Positions 1-7,931 are shown, counted from the first letter of the stretch. The stretch is 57,215 nt of DNA from Alphaproteobacteria bacterium (GCA_017559525.1 JAFYRI010000008.1:1-57215), one strand, 5' to 3'. The notes: a model not told the origin generated them from the sequence alone. Translations and numbers: made by a program.

Positions 1-780
1 ACTGAGTTCTTGTGATTTTTGATATTCAACAGCACTTTCCAGTGTTCTAATCATGGATGATTTAGGAATACTGGTTGTCTTTCCTTGCAATTTAGCAAAC
101 TTTTCTTCTGTGTATTGGTCTATATCAAGCAAATGTCTAAAAATGCTTAGCATCTGATTGGGGAGTTCAGAATCTTTATCCTGTTCTTTTAATTGAAACA
201 GCTGGTATCCACCTTCTTTAATTTTTGTTATCAATTCTTTGGTAGATACTTTTGTTTCAGGTCTTTTGTTCAACCATTCCATATAGTCATAGACAAGTTT
301 ATTGAATTGATGCTTGATAAACTGAATGTCATTAGGACTATCTGCTTGTTCATCAGGGGCATTTTCATCAAAGGTTTCTTTGTTATAATCTGCTAACTGT
401 TTATTTCCAAATGTTTTGATGTTATCAGCAGGGTAGGTTCCATTCTTAATTTGGTAGTAGTGGTTATCACAAGTATCATCTATCATTCTCATCTTATATG
501 TGAGTAATTGCTGTAATTCTATATCAGTGAAAATGATTTTTTTATCCTTTAATTCCATTTGAAATCCTTTTAACCACTCAAAATAGAGATTAATCTTGTA
601 GTTTTCTCTTCTTAACCTTTCAATTGCTGTAAAGTAATCTTTGGTTCCTAGACTATACCTGATTTCATTCCTTTTTTCAAGTGTTTTTAATGCTTTGGGG
701 ACTGCAACTCTTATGTAGTATGTGTGGTCTCTAAGATGCAATCTTGTTTGATATTGTTTGGGGGTATTTCGTCTCACCAT
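1..780 (-). CDS. Tyrosine-type site-specific integrase, N-terminal part (DUF6538-like)
   Basis: An open frame runs on the reverse strand from an ATG at 780 to the window edge, giving 260 residues without a stop. Residues about 10-55 carry the pattern of integrase N-terminal DUF6538 domains: RLHLRDHTYYIRVAVPKAL followed by EIRYSLGTKDYFTAIERL. The remainder is charged and helical, as in the core-binding part of phage integrases. The catalytic domain with the R, H-x-x-R and Y residues would lie beyond the left edge, so activity cannot be judged. Upstream of the ATG is a modest AGAGG ribosome site. The position next to tRNA-Pro supports a role in integrating the element into that tRNA. The family call rests on the N-terminal motif and context. 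Confidence 0.75.
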   Translation of the reverse strand, partial: MVRRNTPKQYQTRLHLRDHTYYIRVAVPKALKTLEKRNEIRYSLGTKDYFTAIERLRRENYKINLYFEWLKGFQMELKDKKIIFTDIELQQLLTYKMRMIDDTCDNHYYQIKNGTYPADNIKTFGNKQLADYNKETFDENAPDEQADSPNDIQFIKHQFNKLVYDYMEWLNKRPETKVSTKELITKIKEGGYQLFQLKEQDKDSELPNQMLSIFRHLLDIDQYTEEKFAKLQGKTTSIPKSSMIRTLESAVEYQKSQELS

Positions 781-823
781 TATGAATTTTTGCCTCTTTT
801 TTCATTTTTACCTGGAAAAAAGC

Positions 824-855
824 AAAAAAATAACCCATATATTACAATGGGTTAT
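824..855 (-). terminator. Rho-independent terminator after tRNA-Pro
   Basis: A 9-bp perfect stem (arms 830-838 and 847-855, loop of 8) is followed, in the reverse-strand direction, by seven Ts (824-830). It lies 10 nt past the tRNA-Pro CCA end and should end that transcript before the integrase gene. Confidence 0.8.
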
Positions 856-865
856 CATTTTTTAA

Positions 866-942
866 TGGTCGGAATGGCGGGATTTGAACCCGCGGCCCCT
901 CGCCCCCCAGACGAGTGCGCTACCAGGCTGCGCTATATTCCG
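866..942 (-). tRNA. tRNA-Pro(GGG)
   Basis: The reverse strand folds as a 77-nt tRNA with the CCA end encoded (866-868). The T arm holds GGTTCAAATCC. The anticodon stem CTCGT/GCGAG encloses loop CTGGGGG, so the anticodon is GGG. The seventh acceptor pair is an A-C mismatch. It is followed by a terminator and then by an integrase gene, so its 3' end is the likely attachment site of the element to the left. Confidence 0.93.
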
Positions 943-1011
943 ATGAAATAAACTATACATAATTTTAAAATATTTTTCAAGATAATTTTATTTCTTTGAA
1001 AAGAAAAAATA

Positions 1012-1040
1012 TTGACAAATTTTTTTGTCAATGATATAAT
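1012..1040 (+). promoter_or_regulatory. Consensus promoter with dyad over the -35 box
   Basis: TTGACA (1012-1017) and TATAAT (1035-1040) are separated by exactly 17 bp, ahead of the gene at 1069. The -35 box is part of a perfect inverted repeat, TTGACAAA (1012-1019) / TTTGTCAA (1024-1031), which could be an operator. Regulation by it is inference. Confidence 0.75.
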
Positions 1041-1068
1041 GGCGATTAATGAATTTTAGGAGAATAAC

Positions 1069-1752
1069 ATGAGTAATCATATGAATAATAATCAAATGGA
1101 TGATTTATTAAAGGATATCGAAGAAAAAAGAGTGAAGCGTATGTCTGAAATATCAGATATTAAAAATCAGAACAAGATGTTTGTAACAAGATCGAAAGAT
1201 TGGCGTAAGTTTAAGTCTGGTATCTTAATGGGGTTAGTTGCTTCAGGAGCCTTATTGGGGGGAGTTTATGGTGTTTCGTATATCTGTGAAAAAATTAATC
1301 AAAATATGATTTTGTCTGAACAAGCTCGTGTACATGAAATGATTAAACGAGTTGATCCTGAAGCAAAAAAGAAAATTTGTCAAGATTATGATAGGAAATT
1401 ATTATCGTTAATAAATGCATTTCAGGCCGGAGAAAGAACAAATGGCTATAAAATGTCACCACGTAATGCTGTTTTTTCAGCACATTCCCATTTGTTATAT
1501 GAATATGGTGCTTATAATCCAAATGTAAGAGACAACAACAAAACGGTGGAAGATTGGGTGTTGTTGGATCATATATGTTATCGTTATTACCAATATCGTG
1601 AAGTAGAATTATCTAATTCGACTAAAGAATTGAAAAATCCATATGCAGATATGTTGCGTTCAGACTTAGTTGAGGCTCCTGTGCGCCGTGTAAGTGTGCG
1701 TCATGGTAATTTTTTTGAGGGTTTAAAATTAGATAATGTTATGAAGCGATAG
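1069..1752 (+). CDS. Hypothetical single-pass membrane protein, family member 1
   Basis: This 227-residue protein is not recognised. It starts at an ATG with AGGAG 7 nt upstream. A charged N-terminal cytoplasmic stretch of about 45 residues precedes one membrane segment (about 48-70, with GILMGLVASGALLGG), and the rest is a soluble tail. The tail contains KMSPRNAVFSA and ends LKLDNVMKR. Both patterns recur in the next gene (GMSPRRAVDNA and LKFDNVIKR), so the two are paralogues. Together with the third gene at 2337 they look like an operon driven from the consensus promoter at 1012. A lineage-specific envelope protein is likely, but the function is unknown. Confidence 0.75.
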   Translation: MSNHMNNNQMDDLLKDIEEKRVKRMSEISDIKNQNKMFVTRSKDWRKFKSGILMGLVASGALLGGVYGVSYICEKINQNMILSEQARVHEMIKRVDPEAKKKICQDYDRKLLSLINAFQAGERTNGYKMSPRNAVFSAHSHLLYEYGAYNPNVRDNNKTVEDWVLLDHICYRYYQYREVELSNSTKELKNPYADMLRSDLVEAPVRRVSVRHGNFFEGLKLDNVMKR

Positions 1753-1804
1753 AAAGTGGATGTTGGGGTGCTTTGTTTGAAGTGTAAATGGTTGGTTGGA
1801 AAAG

Positions 1805-2326
1805 ATGTGTCAAGGTAAGCGTTCTTATATTTTAAAAATGGGCGTTTCGCTATCTTATTTGGCAACACTAATTGGTGGAGGAGCGTTAGTGTGGGGGATG
1901 GGATATAAAAAAGAACAAAATCTTTTAACATTAAAATCAGAACAAACAGCATCTTTGTCTCAATGCGATATAAATAAAATAATTCATTCACTTGATGCTG
2001 AATTGTTTGGGTATATTGAAAGGTATCAAAATTATGAAGGTATGTCTCCTAGGCGAGCAGTTGATAATGCGCTATATGAGATGTGGAAATATATTGAGAA
2101 TGATTACAAAAATAATTCATCTGAAAAGGCAAGAATATGTTTGATGCATATTACGAAGCGAGGAAAACAAGCTAATCGCATGCTTTTGTCAAATGTTGTG
2201 GGGGATTGCAATCCGTTTCTGGAAATGTTGTATTTGGAGTTAGTTAAATATTCATCTCAACGGATTCCTGTGTATCAAGATAATTACTTTGATGATTTAA
2301 AATTTGATAATGTTATAAAAAGATAA
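1805..2326 (+). CDS. Hypothetical single-pass membrane protein, family member 2
   Basis: This 173-residue protein starts at ATG 1805; an in-frame TTG at 1796 is a less likely start. A membrane segment at about residues 12-33 is followed by a soluble domain. It shares with the upstream gene a SPR-x-AV motif, an NP-x(3)-ML-x(3)-LV segment and the C-terminal LK-x-DNV-x-KR tail, so the pair arose by tandem duplication. The membrane anchor is much nearer the N-terminus because the long cytoplasmic lead of the first copy is missing. The ribosome site is weak, and the gap to the upstream gene is only about 50 bp. The function is not known. Confidence 0.7.
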   Translation: MCQGKRSYILKMGVSLSYLATLIGGGALVWGMGYKKEQNLLTLKSEQTASLSQCDINKIIHSLDAELFGYIERYQNYEGMSPRRAVDNALYEMWKYIENDYKNNSSEKARICLMHITKRGKQANRMLLSNVVGDCNPFLEMLYLELVKYSSQRIPVYQDNYFDDLKFDNVIKR

Positions 2327-2336
2327 GAGGTGTAGT

Positions 2337-2855
2337 ATGACAAAAATGAAAAAAATTCTTTTGGCTGGTGCTAGTATAACTATTTTGGTAGGTTGTCCTT
2401 TTGTTATTTCTGTTGCTTATGATACCAGTCATGAAAATGGCTCAAAGGTTGTTTTATCTGAAAATGAAAAAGTATCAATCGAAAATCAATGTGATTTTGA
2501 TTTGGTGTGTATGATTTGTGAGGCTGATGCTCAAGGATATGAAGGTGATGCATCTGTTCATAATGCTTTTTTTAGATTGTATGAAAAAGATTATAGTGAC
2601 TGTGAGAAGGGTATTTTATCTGGTGTTGAATATAAAGTGCGTTCACAACATCGTTTAAAGCGTGCAAAGCAATTTGAGAGTAGAAGTTGGAGAGATGCCC
2701 TTAATGATGCCTGTAAAAATCACACATTTGAGGATTTTTTGATGCGTCATGGTCGGTATGAAAAAGTGTCTCCAGAAAACAATCAGATAGAACCATGCGC
2801 TATATATAAAAATACCCAAAATTTTAAAGGTTTAGGGTGTGAATATACGCGATAA
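2337..2855 (+). CDS. Hypothetical secreted or membrane-anchored protein, probably related to its two upstream neighbours
   Basis: This 172-residue protein has an N-terminal hydrophobic segment (residues about 6-27) that could be a signal anchor, then a cysteine-containing soluble region. It starts 10 bp after the preceding stop with a GAGG ribosome site, so it is co-transcribed with that gene. Similarity to the two upstream proteins is weaker: the small size, the N-terminal anchor and a C-terminal FKGLG motif are loosely comparable. Six or more cysteines in the exported part (for example around CDFDLVCMIC) suggest disulfides if it is periplasmic. No family is recognised. Confidence 0.65.
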   Translation: MTKMKKILLAGASITILVGCPFVISVAYDTSHENGSKVVLSENEKVSIENQCDFDLVCMICEADAQGYEGDASVHNAFFRLYEKDYSDCEKGILSGVEYKVRSQHRLKRAKQFESRSWRDALNDACKNHTFEDFLMRHGRYEKVSPENNQIEPCAIYKNTQNFKGLGCEYTR

Positions 2856-2898
2856 TTTATTTTATTCTTTTATAAATGAAAATGATTAAAAAAAGTGC

Positions 2899-2927
2899 TT
2901 GCATTTTTGTAAAAAAAAGAGTATGAT
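2899..2927 (+). promoter_or_regulatory. Promoter for rplY-pth
   Basis: TTGCAT (2899-2904) and TATGAT (2922-2927) with a 17-bp spacer lie 95 bp ahead of rplY. The 5' leader contains the palindrome TATGCA-TG-TGCATA (2938-2951), whose role is unknown. Confidence 0.6.
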
Positions 2928-3022
2928 AACGCCCAATATGCATGTGCATATACAAAGGTTTATTCACCCCTGGAGGATACTTCTTTGATTTTTATTAATT
3001 TTTTAATTGAAAGAGATTTATT

Positions 3023-3610
3023 ATGAAAGCAACACAATTAAATGCAACAAAACGTGAAAAAGCTGGTAAGGGGGCCTCTCGCGCAATTCGTCGTGAAGGT
3101 TTGATTCCTGCCGTTATTTATGGTGATAAACAAGAACCTTTGGCAATTGCTTTGGAAGAAAAAGTTTTAGTTGCCGAAATGCATAAAGCTGGTATCTGGA
3201 CACGTCAATATGAAATTACAGTTGACGGTGAAAAACACCATGTATTGTGCCAAGATATTCAAAAACATCCAGTTTCTAATCGTCCAGTTCATGCTGACTT
3301 CTTGCGTATTTCTAAAACAGCAGAATTAACATTGGATGTTCCTGTACGTTTTGAAAACGAAGATACATGCCCAGGTATTAAATTGGGTGGTGTTTTGAAC
3401 GTTGTTCACCGTACTTTAGAAGTTAAATGTACAGCTGATAACATTCCAGAAGCTTTTGTTGTTGACTTAGCAAAAGTTGGAATGGGTACTTCTATTACAG
3501 CATTCTCTGTTGAAATGCCAAAAGGTGTTAAATTGACAGCTGCTGAAGATTTTACAGTTGCTACAATTTACTCTGCATCTGGTGAAGCTACAACTGGGGA
3601 AGCTCAATAA
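3023..3610 (+). CDS. rplY: 50S ribosomal protein bL25, CTC/TL5 type
   Basis: This is the 5S rRNA-binding protein of the large ribosomal subunit. At 195 residues it is the long (general stress protein CTC) form. The N-terminal L25 domain (about 1-95, with GKGASRAIRREGLIPAVIYG) is followed by the C-terminal TL5-like beta domain. The start is supported by an AAAGAG ribosome site. Its stop overlaps the pth start by one base (TAATG), a common conserved pairing in bacteria that couples the two genes. Codon use is that of a well-expressed gene. Confidence 0.95.
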   Translation: MKATQLNATKREKAGKGASRAIRREGLIPAVIYGDKQEPLAIALEEKVLVAEMHKAGIWTRQYEITVDGEKHHVLCQDIQKHPVSNRPVHADFLRISKTAELTLDVPVRFENEDTCPGIKLGGVLNVVHRTLEVKCTADNIPEAFVVDLAKVGMGTSITAFSVEMPKGVKLTAAEDFTVATIYSASGEATTGEAQ

Positions 3611-4164
3611 TGATATTATTGGTGGGATTAGGTAATCCGGGTTCGGAATACGCCTTAACTCGCCACAATGTTGGATTTATGGCGGTGGACGAAATTGTCC
3701 GCCGCTATTCATTTGATGGGTGGACGAAAAAATTTAAAGGCGAAGTATGTGCCGGAACAATTGATGGGCAAAAGGTACTGGTTTTAAAACCGCATACTTA
3801 TATGAATTTATCTGGAGAATCCGTTCTGGCAATATCATCTTTTTATAAAATATCATTGGATAAAATATATGTCTTCCATGATGATATGGACTTGCCGCTC
3901 GGTCGTCTTAAAGTAAAACAAGGCGGTGGTAGTGGTGGTCATAATGGACTTAAAAGTATTGATGCTCATTTAGGTCAAAATTATCATCGGATACGTATTG
4001 GTGTAGACAAACCAGCCATGCGTGAGCAAGTTGTTTCTTGGGTATTGTCGAAATTTGCGTCAAATGATAAGCAAACATTAGACGATTTGATTATAAAAAT
4101 TACAGATAATATTTCAACCTTATTGACAAAAGATGGTAATTCCTTTATGAACAAAGTAAAGTAA
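3610..4164 (+). CDS. pth: Peptidyl-tRNA hydrolase
   Basis: It hydrolyses peptidyl-tRNAs that drop off the ribosome and so recycles tRNA in the cytoplasm. The 184-residue length is typical. Visible signatures are GLGNPGSEYALTRHNVGF, with the catalytic His in TRHN, then KPHTYMNLSGES and the HDDMDLPLGRLK segment with the essential Asp. It overlaps rplY by one base (TAATG). After it come about 236 bp without a gene, including a weak GTCGC/GCGAC hairpin with a T tract near 4340-4375. Confidence 0.96.
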   Translation: MILLVGLGNPGSEYALTRHNVGFMAVDEIVRRYSFDGWTKKFKGEVCAGTIDGQKVLVLKPHTYMNLSGESVLAISSFYKISLDKIYVFHDDMDLPLGRLKVKQGGGSGGHNGLKSIDAHLGQNYHRIRIGVDKPAMREQVVSWVLSKFASNDKQTLDDLIIKITDNISTLLTKDGNSFMNKVK

Positions 4165-4400
4165 TTTTACGATGGTGGATATAAGTAAAATGCTGTTGTG
4201 AATTTGTCATACTATATCAGTGTGTTAGGGGATTATTAGAATTTAGGTTTGATTGCTTATGCTTTTTGGTGTTACATCGTTGTTTGGATATAATTTAGGC
4301 TATATGGATGTAAGACTGGGTACTTAAGTACATATCGTGGTCGCTGTGGTTATTTTCATGGCGACGTGTTTTTTTAGGGAAGAAGGTAGAGGATTTTCTG

Positions 4401-5462
4401 ATGAATAAAATAAAATTAATCGTTGTTTTCTGTGTTTTAATGTTGTGTTCCGTTTTGGTTCAGGCGGTTTCTTTCCCGTCTTTAACTGGTCAGGTTGTTG
4501 ATGACGCGAATATTTTATCGGATGTACAAAAAAAACAGATTTTGCTCAATTTATCCGGATTAACAAGTCAGGTTGTGGTTGTTTCTGTGCGTTCTATGGA
4601 TGGTATGGAAATCGAAGAGTATGCCAATCGTTTGTTTAATCATTGGGGGCTGGGGGATAAGGAACGTAATGATGGTGTTTTAATTATTATTGCTCCTAAT
4701 CAACGGCAACTTAGAATTGAAGTTGGTTATGGTTTGGAGCATATTTTAACAGATGCGATAGCCTCACTTATTGTAAATCAACATATGTTGCCACATGCAC
4801 GTCAAAGCAATTATGGATCGGCACTTGTTGATGGGTCATTAATGGTGCGGAATGTTTTGGATGGAAATCTTTTGCCATTAGCATCACATCATGTACCTAA
4901 AAATAAAAAAGCAAGTTTCAAAATAAATGGAACATCGGCTGAAGATATAGAGTTTCCAGCAGATACCTTGTTGCGTATTGGATTGGGATTGGCAATTATT
5001 TTTGGTATTTTAGGATTTGCAACAAAGAAAATTAAAGCTGCAACAACAAGTGAAGCTGTTCTTCCTGTATTAGAAGAAGATATTAAAAAGTCTCGTAAAG
5101 AAAGAGCGCAATTTAGCTGTATTTTGTTTGGGTTCGGTGCTTTTTATGGGATATTTTTTATATCGGGATTATTTTTAATTACGCAGCAAATTCTTTTTGG
5201 TATTTTTTGGTTGGTATTTTCTTCAGTCCACTTTTTGTTGATGATATATGCTCGTGCTGTTTCGGCATGGTATAAAAATAAGTATTTTCCGATAACGGCT
5301 ATGGGAAAAATGACATCGGGAAAAGGGCATGGAGGACGCTCTGGTGGCGGTTTTTTCGGTGGACGCAGTAGCGGTGGTTTCTCTGGCGGACGTAGTAGTG
5401 GAGGAGGTTTCTCAGGCGGTGGCGGTCGCTCCGGAGGTGGAGGATCTTCAGGCAGATGGTAA
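4401..5462 (+). CDS. TPM-domain membrane protein with Gly/Ser/Arg-rich tail (YgcG-like)
   Basis: The protein has a signal peptide (residues about 1-22) and then a TPM domain (about 25-150) with the typical VVDDANILS start and GLEHILTDA segment. Three or so membrane segments follow (about 197-210 and 238-290). The last ~45 residues are a low-complexity tail of Gly, Ser, Arg and Phe repeats (GGRSSGGFSGGRSSGGG). This TPM, membrane, Gly-rich-tail order matches the widespread YgcG family, thought to act in envelope or photosystem-type quality control; the biochemical role is poorly known. A terminator follows directly. Its neighbours are housekeeping genes and give no further clue. Confidence 0.85.
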   Translation: MNKIKLIVVFCVLMLCSVLVQAVSFPSLTGQVVDDANILSDVQKKQILLNLSGLTSQVVVVSVRSMDGMEIEEYANRLFNHWGLGDKERNDGVLIIIAPNQRQLRIEVGYGLEHILTDAIASLIVNQHMLPHARQSNYGSALVDGSLMVRNVLDGNLLPLASHHVPKNKKASFKINGTSAEDIEFPADTLLRIGLGLAIIFGILGFATKKIKAATTSEAVLPVLEEDIKKSRKERAQFSCILFGFGAFYGIFFISGLFLITQQILFGIFWLVFSSVHFLLMIYARAVSAWYKNKYFPITAMGKMTSGKGHGGRSGGGFFGGRSSGGFSGGRSSGGGFSGGGGRSGGGGSSGRW

Positions 5463-5482
5463 AATTTTGATTCAATAAATAA

Positions 5483-5513
5483 AAAAGCAATCTTTTTGGG
5501 GTTGCTTTTTTTT
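5483..5513 (+). terminator. Rho-independent terminator after the TPM gene
   Basis: AAAGCAA and TTGCTTT arms flank an 11-nt loop and are followed by a run of Ts, 20 bp after the stop codon. Confidence 0.75.
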
Positions 5514-5557
5514 GTGGGATAGGTTAGACTACTCGAAAACAAACGAAAGGGAAAAAT

Positions 5558-6661
5558 ATGGGATTTAATTGTGGAATTGTGGGATTGCCGAATGTCGGGA
5601 AATCAACTTTATTTAACGCTTTAACTCAAACAGCAAATGCGCAAGCTGCCAACTATCCATTTTGTACGATTGAACCAAATGTCGGTCGTGTTGCTGTACC
5701 GGATGATAGAATGGAAGTATTGCGTAAAATTGATAATTCACAAAAGTTGGTGCCGACACAATTGGAATTTGTGGATATTGCGGGGCTTGTAAAGGGAGCT
5801 TCTCGTGGTGAAGGTTTAGGCAACCAATTTTTGGCTAATATTCGTGAAGTAGATGCCATTATCCATGTGTTGCGTTGTTTCGAAAATGATGACATTGTCC
5901 ATGTGGAGGGCTCAGTCGATCCAGTTCGCGATGCAATGACAGTCGAAACAGAATTAATGTTAGCCGATTTAGAAAGTTTAGAAAAACGAATCGTATCAAT
6001 TGAAAAAAAAGCCAAAACAGGTGATAAAGAAGCTAAGGCGATGTTAGAGGTTATGCAACCGACTTTGGAAATATTAAAAGAGGGAAAACCTGCGCGCTTG
6101 GCAAGACCATCAGATGTTGAAAAAATGAAGTTTTTTGATCAAATGTTTTTGTTGACAGCTAAACCAGTATTGTATGTTTGCAATGTGGATGAGGGAGCCG
6201 CCGCAACCGGAAATGTTTTCTCTGAAGCAGTTCAAAAAATGGCTACAGAACAAGGTAATAGCGCCGTTATTATTTCAGCTAGTATTGAAGCGGAAGTTGC
6301 TCAATTGACAGATGAAAATGAACAAAAAGAATTTTTGGAAACTTTGGGCTTGACACAGACGGGACTAAACCGTATCATAAAAGCAGGATACGACCTGTTG
6401 GGTCTGGAAACTTTCTTTACTTGTGGTCCAAAGGAAGTGCATGCATGGACTATGAAAAAGGGGACTTCAGCACCACAGGGGGCAGGAATTATCCACTCTG
6501 ACTTTGAACGCGGATTTATCCGAGCCGAAGTTATTGCGTATGATGATTATGTGGCCTACAATGGTGAAGCTGGTGCCAGAGAAAATGGTAAGTTACGTCA
6601 AGAAGGTAAATCATATATCATGCAAGATGGGGATGTGGTGCATTTCTTGTTTAATGTCTAG
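5558..6661 (+). CDS. ychF: Redox-regulated ribosome-binding ATPase YchF
   Basis: YchF is an Obg-family P-loop protein that prefers ATP and binds the ribosome. The 367-residue length is standard. Motifs visible are the P-loop GLPNVGKS (about residues 8-15), the switch region DIAGLVKGASRGEGLGNQFL, and NVDE in place of NKXD as is normal for YchF. The C-terminal TGS domain includes FFTCGPKEVHAWT and ends FLFNV. A GAAAGGG ribosome site precedes the ATG. In many proteobacteria ychF sits beside pth; here one gene intervenes. Confidence 0.97.
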   Translation: MGFNCGIVGLPNVGKSTLFNALTQTANAQAANYPFCTIEPNVGRVAVPDDRMEVLRKIDNSQKLVPTQLEFVDIAGLVKGASRGEGLGNQFLANIREVDAIIHVLRCFENDDIVHVEGSVDPVRDAMTVETELMLADLESLEKRIVSIEKKAKTGDKEAKAMLEVMQPTLEILKEGKPARLARPSDVEKMKFFDQMFLLTAKPVLYVCNVDEGAAATGNVFSEAVQKMATEQGNSAVIISASIEAEVAQLTDENEQKEFLETLGLTQTGLNRIIKAGYDLLGLETFFTCGPKEVHAWTMKKGTSAPQGAGIIHSDFERGFIRAEVIAYDDYVAYNGEAGARENGKLRQEGKSYIMQDGDVVHFLFNV

Positions 6662-6685
6662 TACAATGACAAAGGAGGAGTGATT

Positions 6686-7150
6686 ATGCCGCAAGCACAA
6701 TGGAAAAAACAAATGGAACTTGGGTATGACCCTTTGGATAATGAGCACAAAGAGTTTTTTGAAGTTGTTCAAAAATCTACTGAAGCATCTCAAATTGGTG
6801 ACTTTGCGACAATGGAGTGGGTATTTGATAAAGCGTATGATTACGCGAGAGATCATTTTTCTCATGAAGAAGATATTATGGAACGCATTCATTTTCCAGA
6901 TATTGTAGCTCACATGAAAGCACACCAGATTTTTATTAAAAATATTTCGGAACTCAGACAGCAATATGAAGTTGCTTCATCTGAGGAAGATAAGGGCAGA
7001 ATTGCTGTTAAAACAGCGAATTTTTTGAATGTATGGTTGTTGGGGCATATTCTAAGTCGAGATAAGGTCTATAAACCATATTTGGTGCGATTACGTAATT
7101 TGCCACCACGCATGAATTACGATGGTAAGGTATTAGAAGAAGGTCAATAG
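6686..7150 (+). CDS. Bacteriohemerythrin (O2-binding di-iron protein)
   Basis: This 154-residue single-domain hemerythrin has all seven metal ligands in order: H21, H57, E61, H76, H80, H121 and D126 (in HILSRDK). Such proteins bind or store O2, or sense it, through a non-haem di-iron centre. ATG 6686 is chosen because the strong AAAGGAGG site (6671-6678) is well spaced for it; a GTG at 6680 would be too close. It follows ychF by 24 bp, so it may be co-transcribed with it. A terminator overlaps the stop codon. A role in microaerobic or oxidative adaptation is inference. Confidence 0.92.
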   Translation: MPQAQWKKQMELGYDPLDNEHKEFFEVVQKSTEASQIGDFATMEWVFDKAYDYARDHFSHEEDIMERIHFPDIVAHMKAHQIFIKNISELRQQYEVASSEEDKGRIAVKTANFLNVWLLGHILSRDKVYKPYLVRLRNLPPRMNYDGKVLEEGQ

Positions 7151-7166
7151 ACCTTCTTTTTTGTTT
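7138..7166 (+). terminator. Terminator overlapping the hemerythrin stop codon
   Basis: AGAAGGTC (7138-7145) pairs with GACCTTCT (7150-7157) around a 4-nt loop and is followed by a T-rich run. The stop codon TAG is inside the hairpin. Confidence 0.85.
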
Positions 7167-7192
7167 TTTTTTGAAAAATACAAAAAATCCTA

Positions 7193-7221
7193 TTGACAAT
7201 ATATTTAAGGATTATTATAAT
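7193..7221 (+). promoter_or_regulatory. Perfect consensus sigma70-type promoter
   Basis: TTGACA (7193-7198) and TATAAT (7216-7221) match the consensus exactly with a 17-bp spacer. Transcription should start near 7228, about 17 nt ahead of the small ORF at 7245. Confidence 0.85.
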
Positions 7222-7244
7222 ATTCTTCATTGAAGGAGAACTTT

Positions 7245-7343
7245 ATGCAATTTGATTTAACATCATCGCATACATTAAAAAAAGCAAACGGTTTGTTTGC
7301 TGGTTCTTCTTACTTCTTTTCTTTCTTTTATTTTGCCCGTTAA
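7245..7343 (+). CDS. Short Phe/Tyr-rich ORF, candidate leader peptide
   Basis: A 32-residue ORF starts at an ATG with GAAGGAG 6 nt upstream, directly behind a perfect promoter. Residues 23-30 read YFFSFFYF, so aromatic codons are packed near its end. A 7-bp hairpin (7283-7289/7295-7301) lies within the ORF. A second short GCCC/GGGC stem (7335-7338/7345-7348) spans the stop codon and is followed by a T-rich stretch. That is the layout of amino-acid attenuators such as pheA leaders, but the next gene is an ankyrin protein, not an aromatic-pathway gene. It could also be a small hydrophobic peptide in its own right. Translation signals are seen; function is inferred. Confidence 0.5.
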   Translation: MQFDLTSSHTLKKANGLFAGSSYFFSFFYFAR

Positions 7344-7419
7344 GGGGCGTGTATATTTTATTTTTTTTCATTTAGTTTTGTATTTTTAATTTTTGAATAA
7401 AAGAAAGGAATTATTTATT

Positions 7420-7866
7420 ATGTTATTACATGAATTACAACAATTAGCTCACCAAGATGAAAATCAAATAAAAGAATGGATATCTTCTTATGGTATTAAT
7501 CGTCAAGACGAAAAGGGTAAAACATTGCTGATGCATAGTGTTAGCAGCGTGATGACACCAAAGGTTACAGCTTGTTTATTGGATTTAGGGGCTGATGTGA
7601 ATATTGCCGATCATAAAGGGCGCACAGCATTAGATGTATTCGAACAAACAATGAGTGGCCGCATTTCTATTGCCAGATATAGTTGTAGATTAGTTCCAGA
7701 AGTTTCTAAAGGATTTTCAAAGCTGATGTTGAAAATGTTGGCGTTGGATATGACACGTCGCTCATATCCTGCAATAGAAACTATTTTAATGGGTCAGAAA
7801 AATTTAGAACAAATTACTCATTTAATCGCAAAAGGTCAATATTCAGAAGCACTTAGTCGTTGTTAA
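7420..7866 (+). CDS. Small ankyrin-repeat protein
   Basis: This 148-residue protein starts at ATG 7420, which follows an AAAGGA site; an upstream in-frame TTG is not used. Two ankyrin-type units are seen at about residues 28-70: GKTLLMHSVSSVM then LLDLGADVNIADHKGRTALDVFEQ. The C-terminal part is helical and not assigned. No signal peptide is visible, so it is probably cytoplasmic or a substrate of a dedicated secretion system. It lies 76 bp after the short aromatic ORF and may share its promoter. A protein-binding role is the family expectation, but the partner is unknown. Confidence 0.75.
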   Translation: MLLHELQQLAHQDENQIKEWISSYGINRQDEKGKTLLMHSVSSVMTPKVTACLLDLGADVNIADHKGRTALDVFEQTMSGRISIARYSCRLVPEVSKGFSKLMLKMLALDMTRRSYPAIETILMGQKNLEQITHLIAKGQYSEALSRC

Positions 7867-7875
7867 ATAAAAAAG

Positions 7876-7904
7876 TTGACGACATTGTTTTTTTGTGCTA
7901 AAAT
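7876..7904 (+). promoter_or_regulatory. Promoter for the small basic protein gene
   Basis: TTGACG (7876-7881) and TAAAAT (7899-7904) with a 17-bp spacer lie 27 bp ahead of the gene at 7932. Confidence 0.7.
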
Positions 7905-7931
7905 GTGGGTATAAAAAGAAAGGAGTGACCT

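Larger units (their letters stand above)
1..865. mobile_element. Edge of an integrative element at tRNA-Pro
   Basis: Immediately beyond the 3' end of tRNA-Pro (at 866, reverse strand) lies an integrase gene that reads away from the tRNA and off the left edge. Integrase next to a tRNA 3' end is the usual layout of tRNA-targeted genomic islands and prophages. The rest of the element and its far attachment site are outside the window, so its extent is inferred. The plus strand of 1-780 holds no convincing gene. Confidence 0.6.

Noticed and set aside
724..951. Plus-strand frame across the tRNA-Pro gene
   Set aside because: It reads through the antisense of a tRNA and a terminator, so it is a chance frame.
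5144..5542. Reverse-strand frame rich in Pro opposite the TPM-gene tail
   Set aside because: It is the antisense reading of Gly/Arg-rich repeat codons, with no ribosome site and no independent support.
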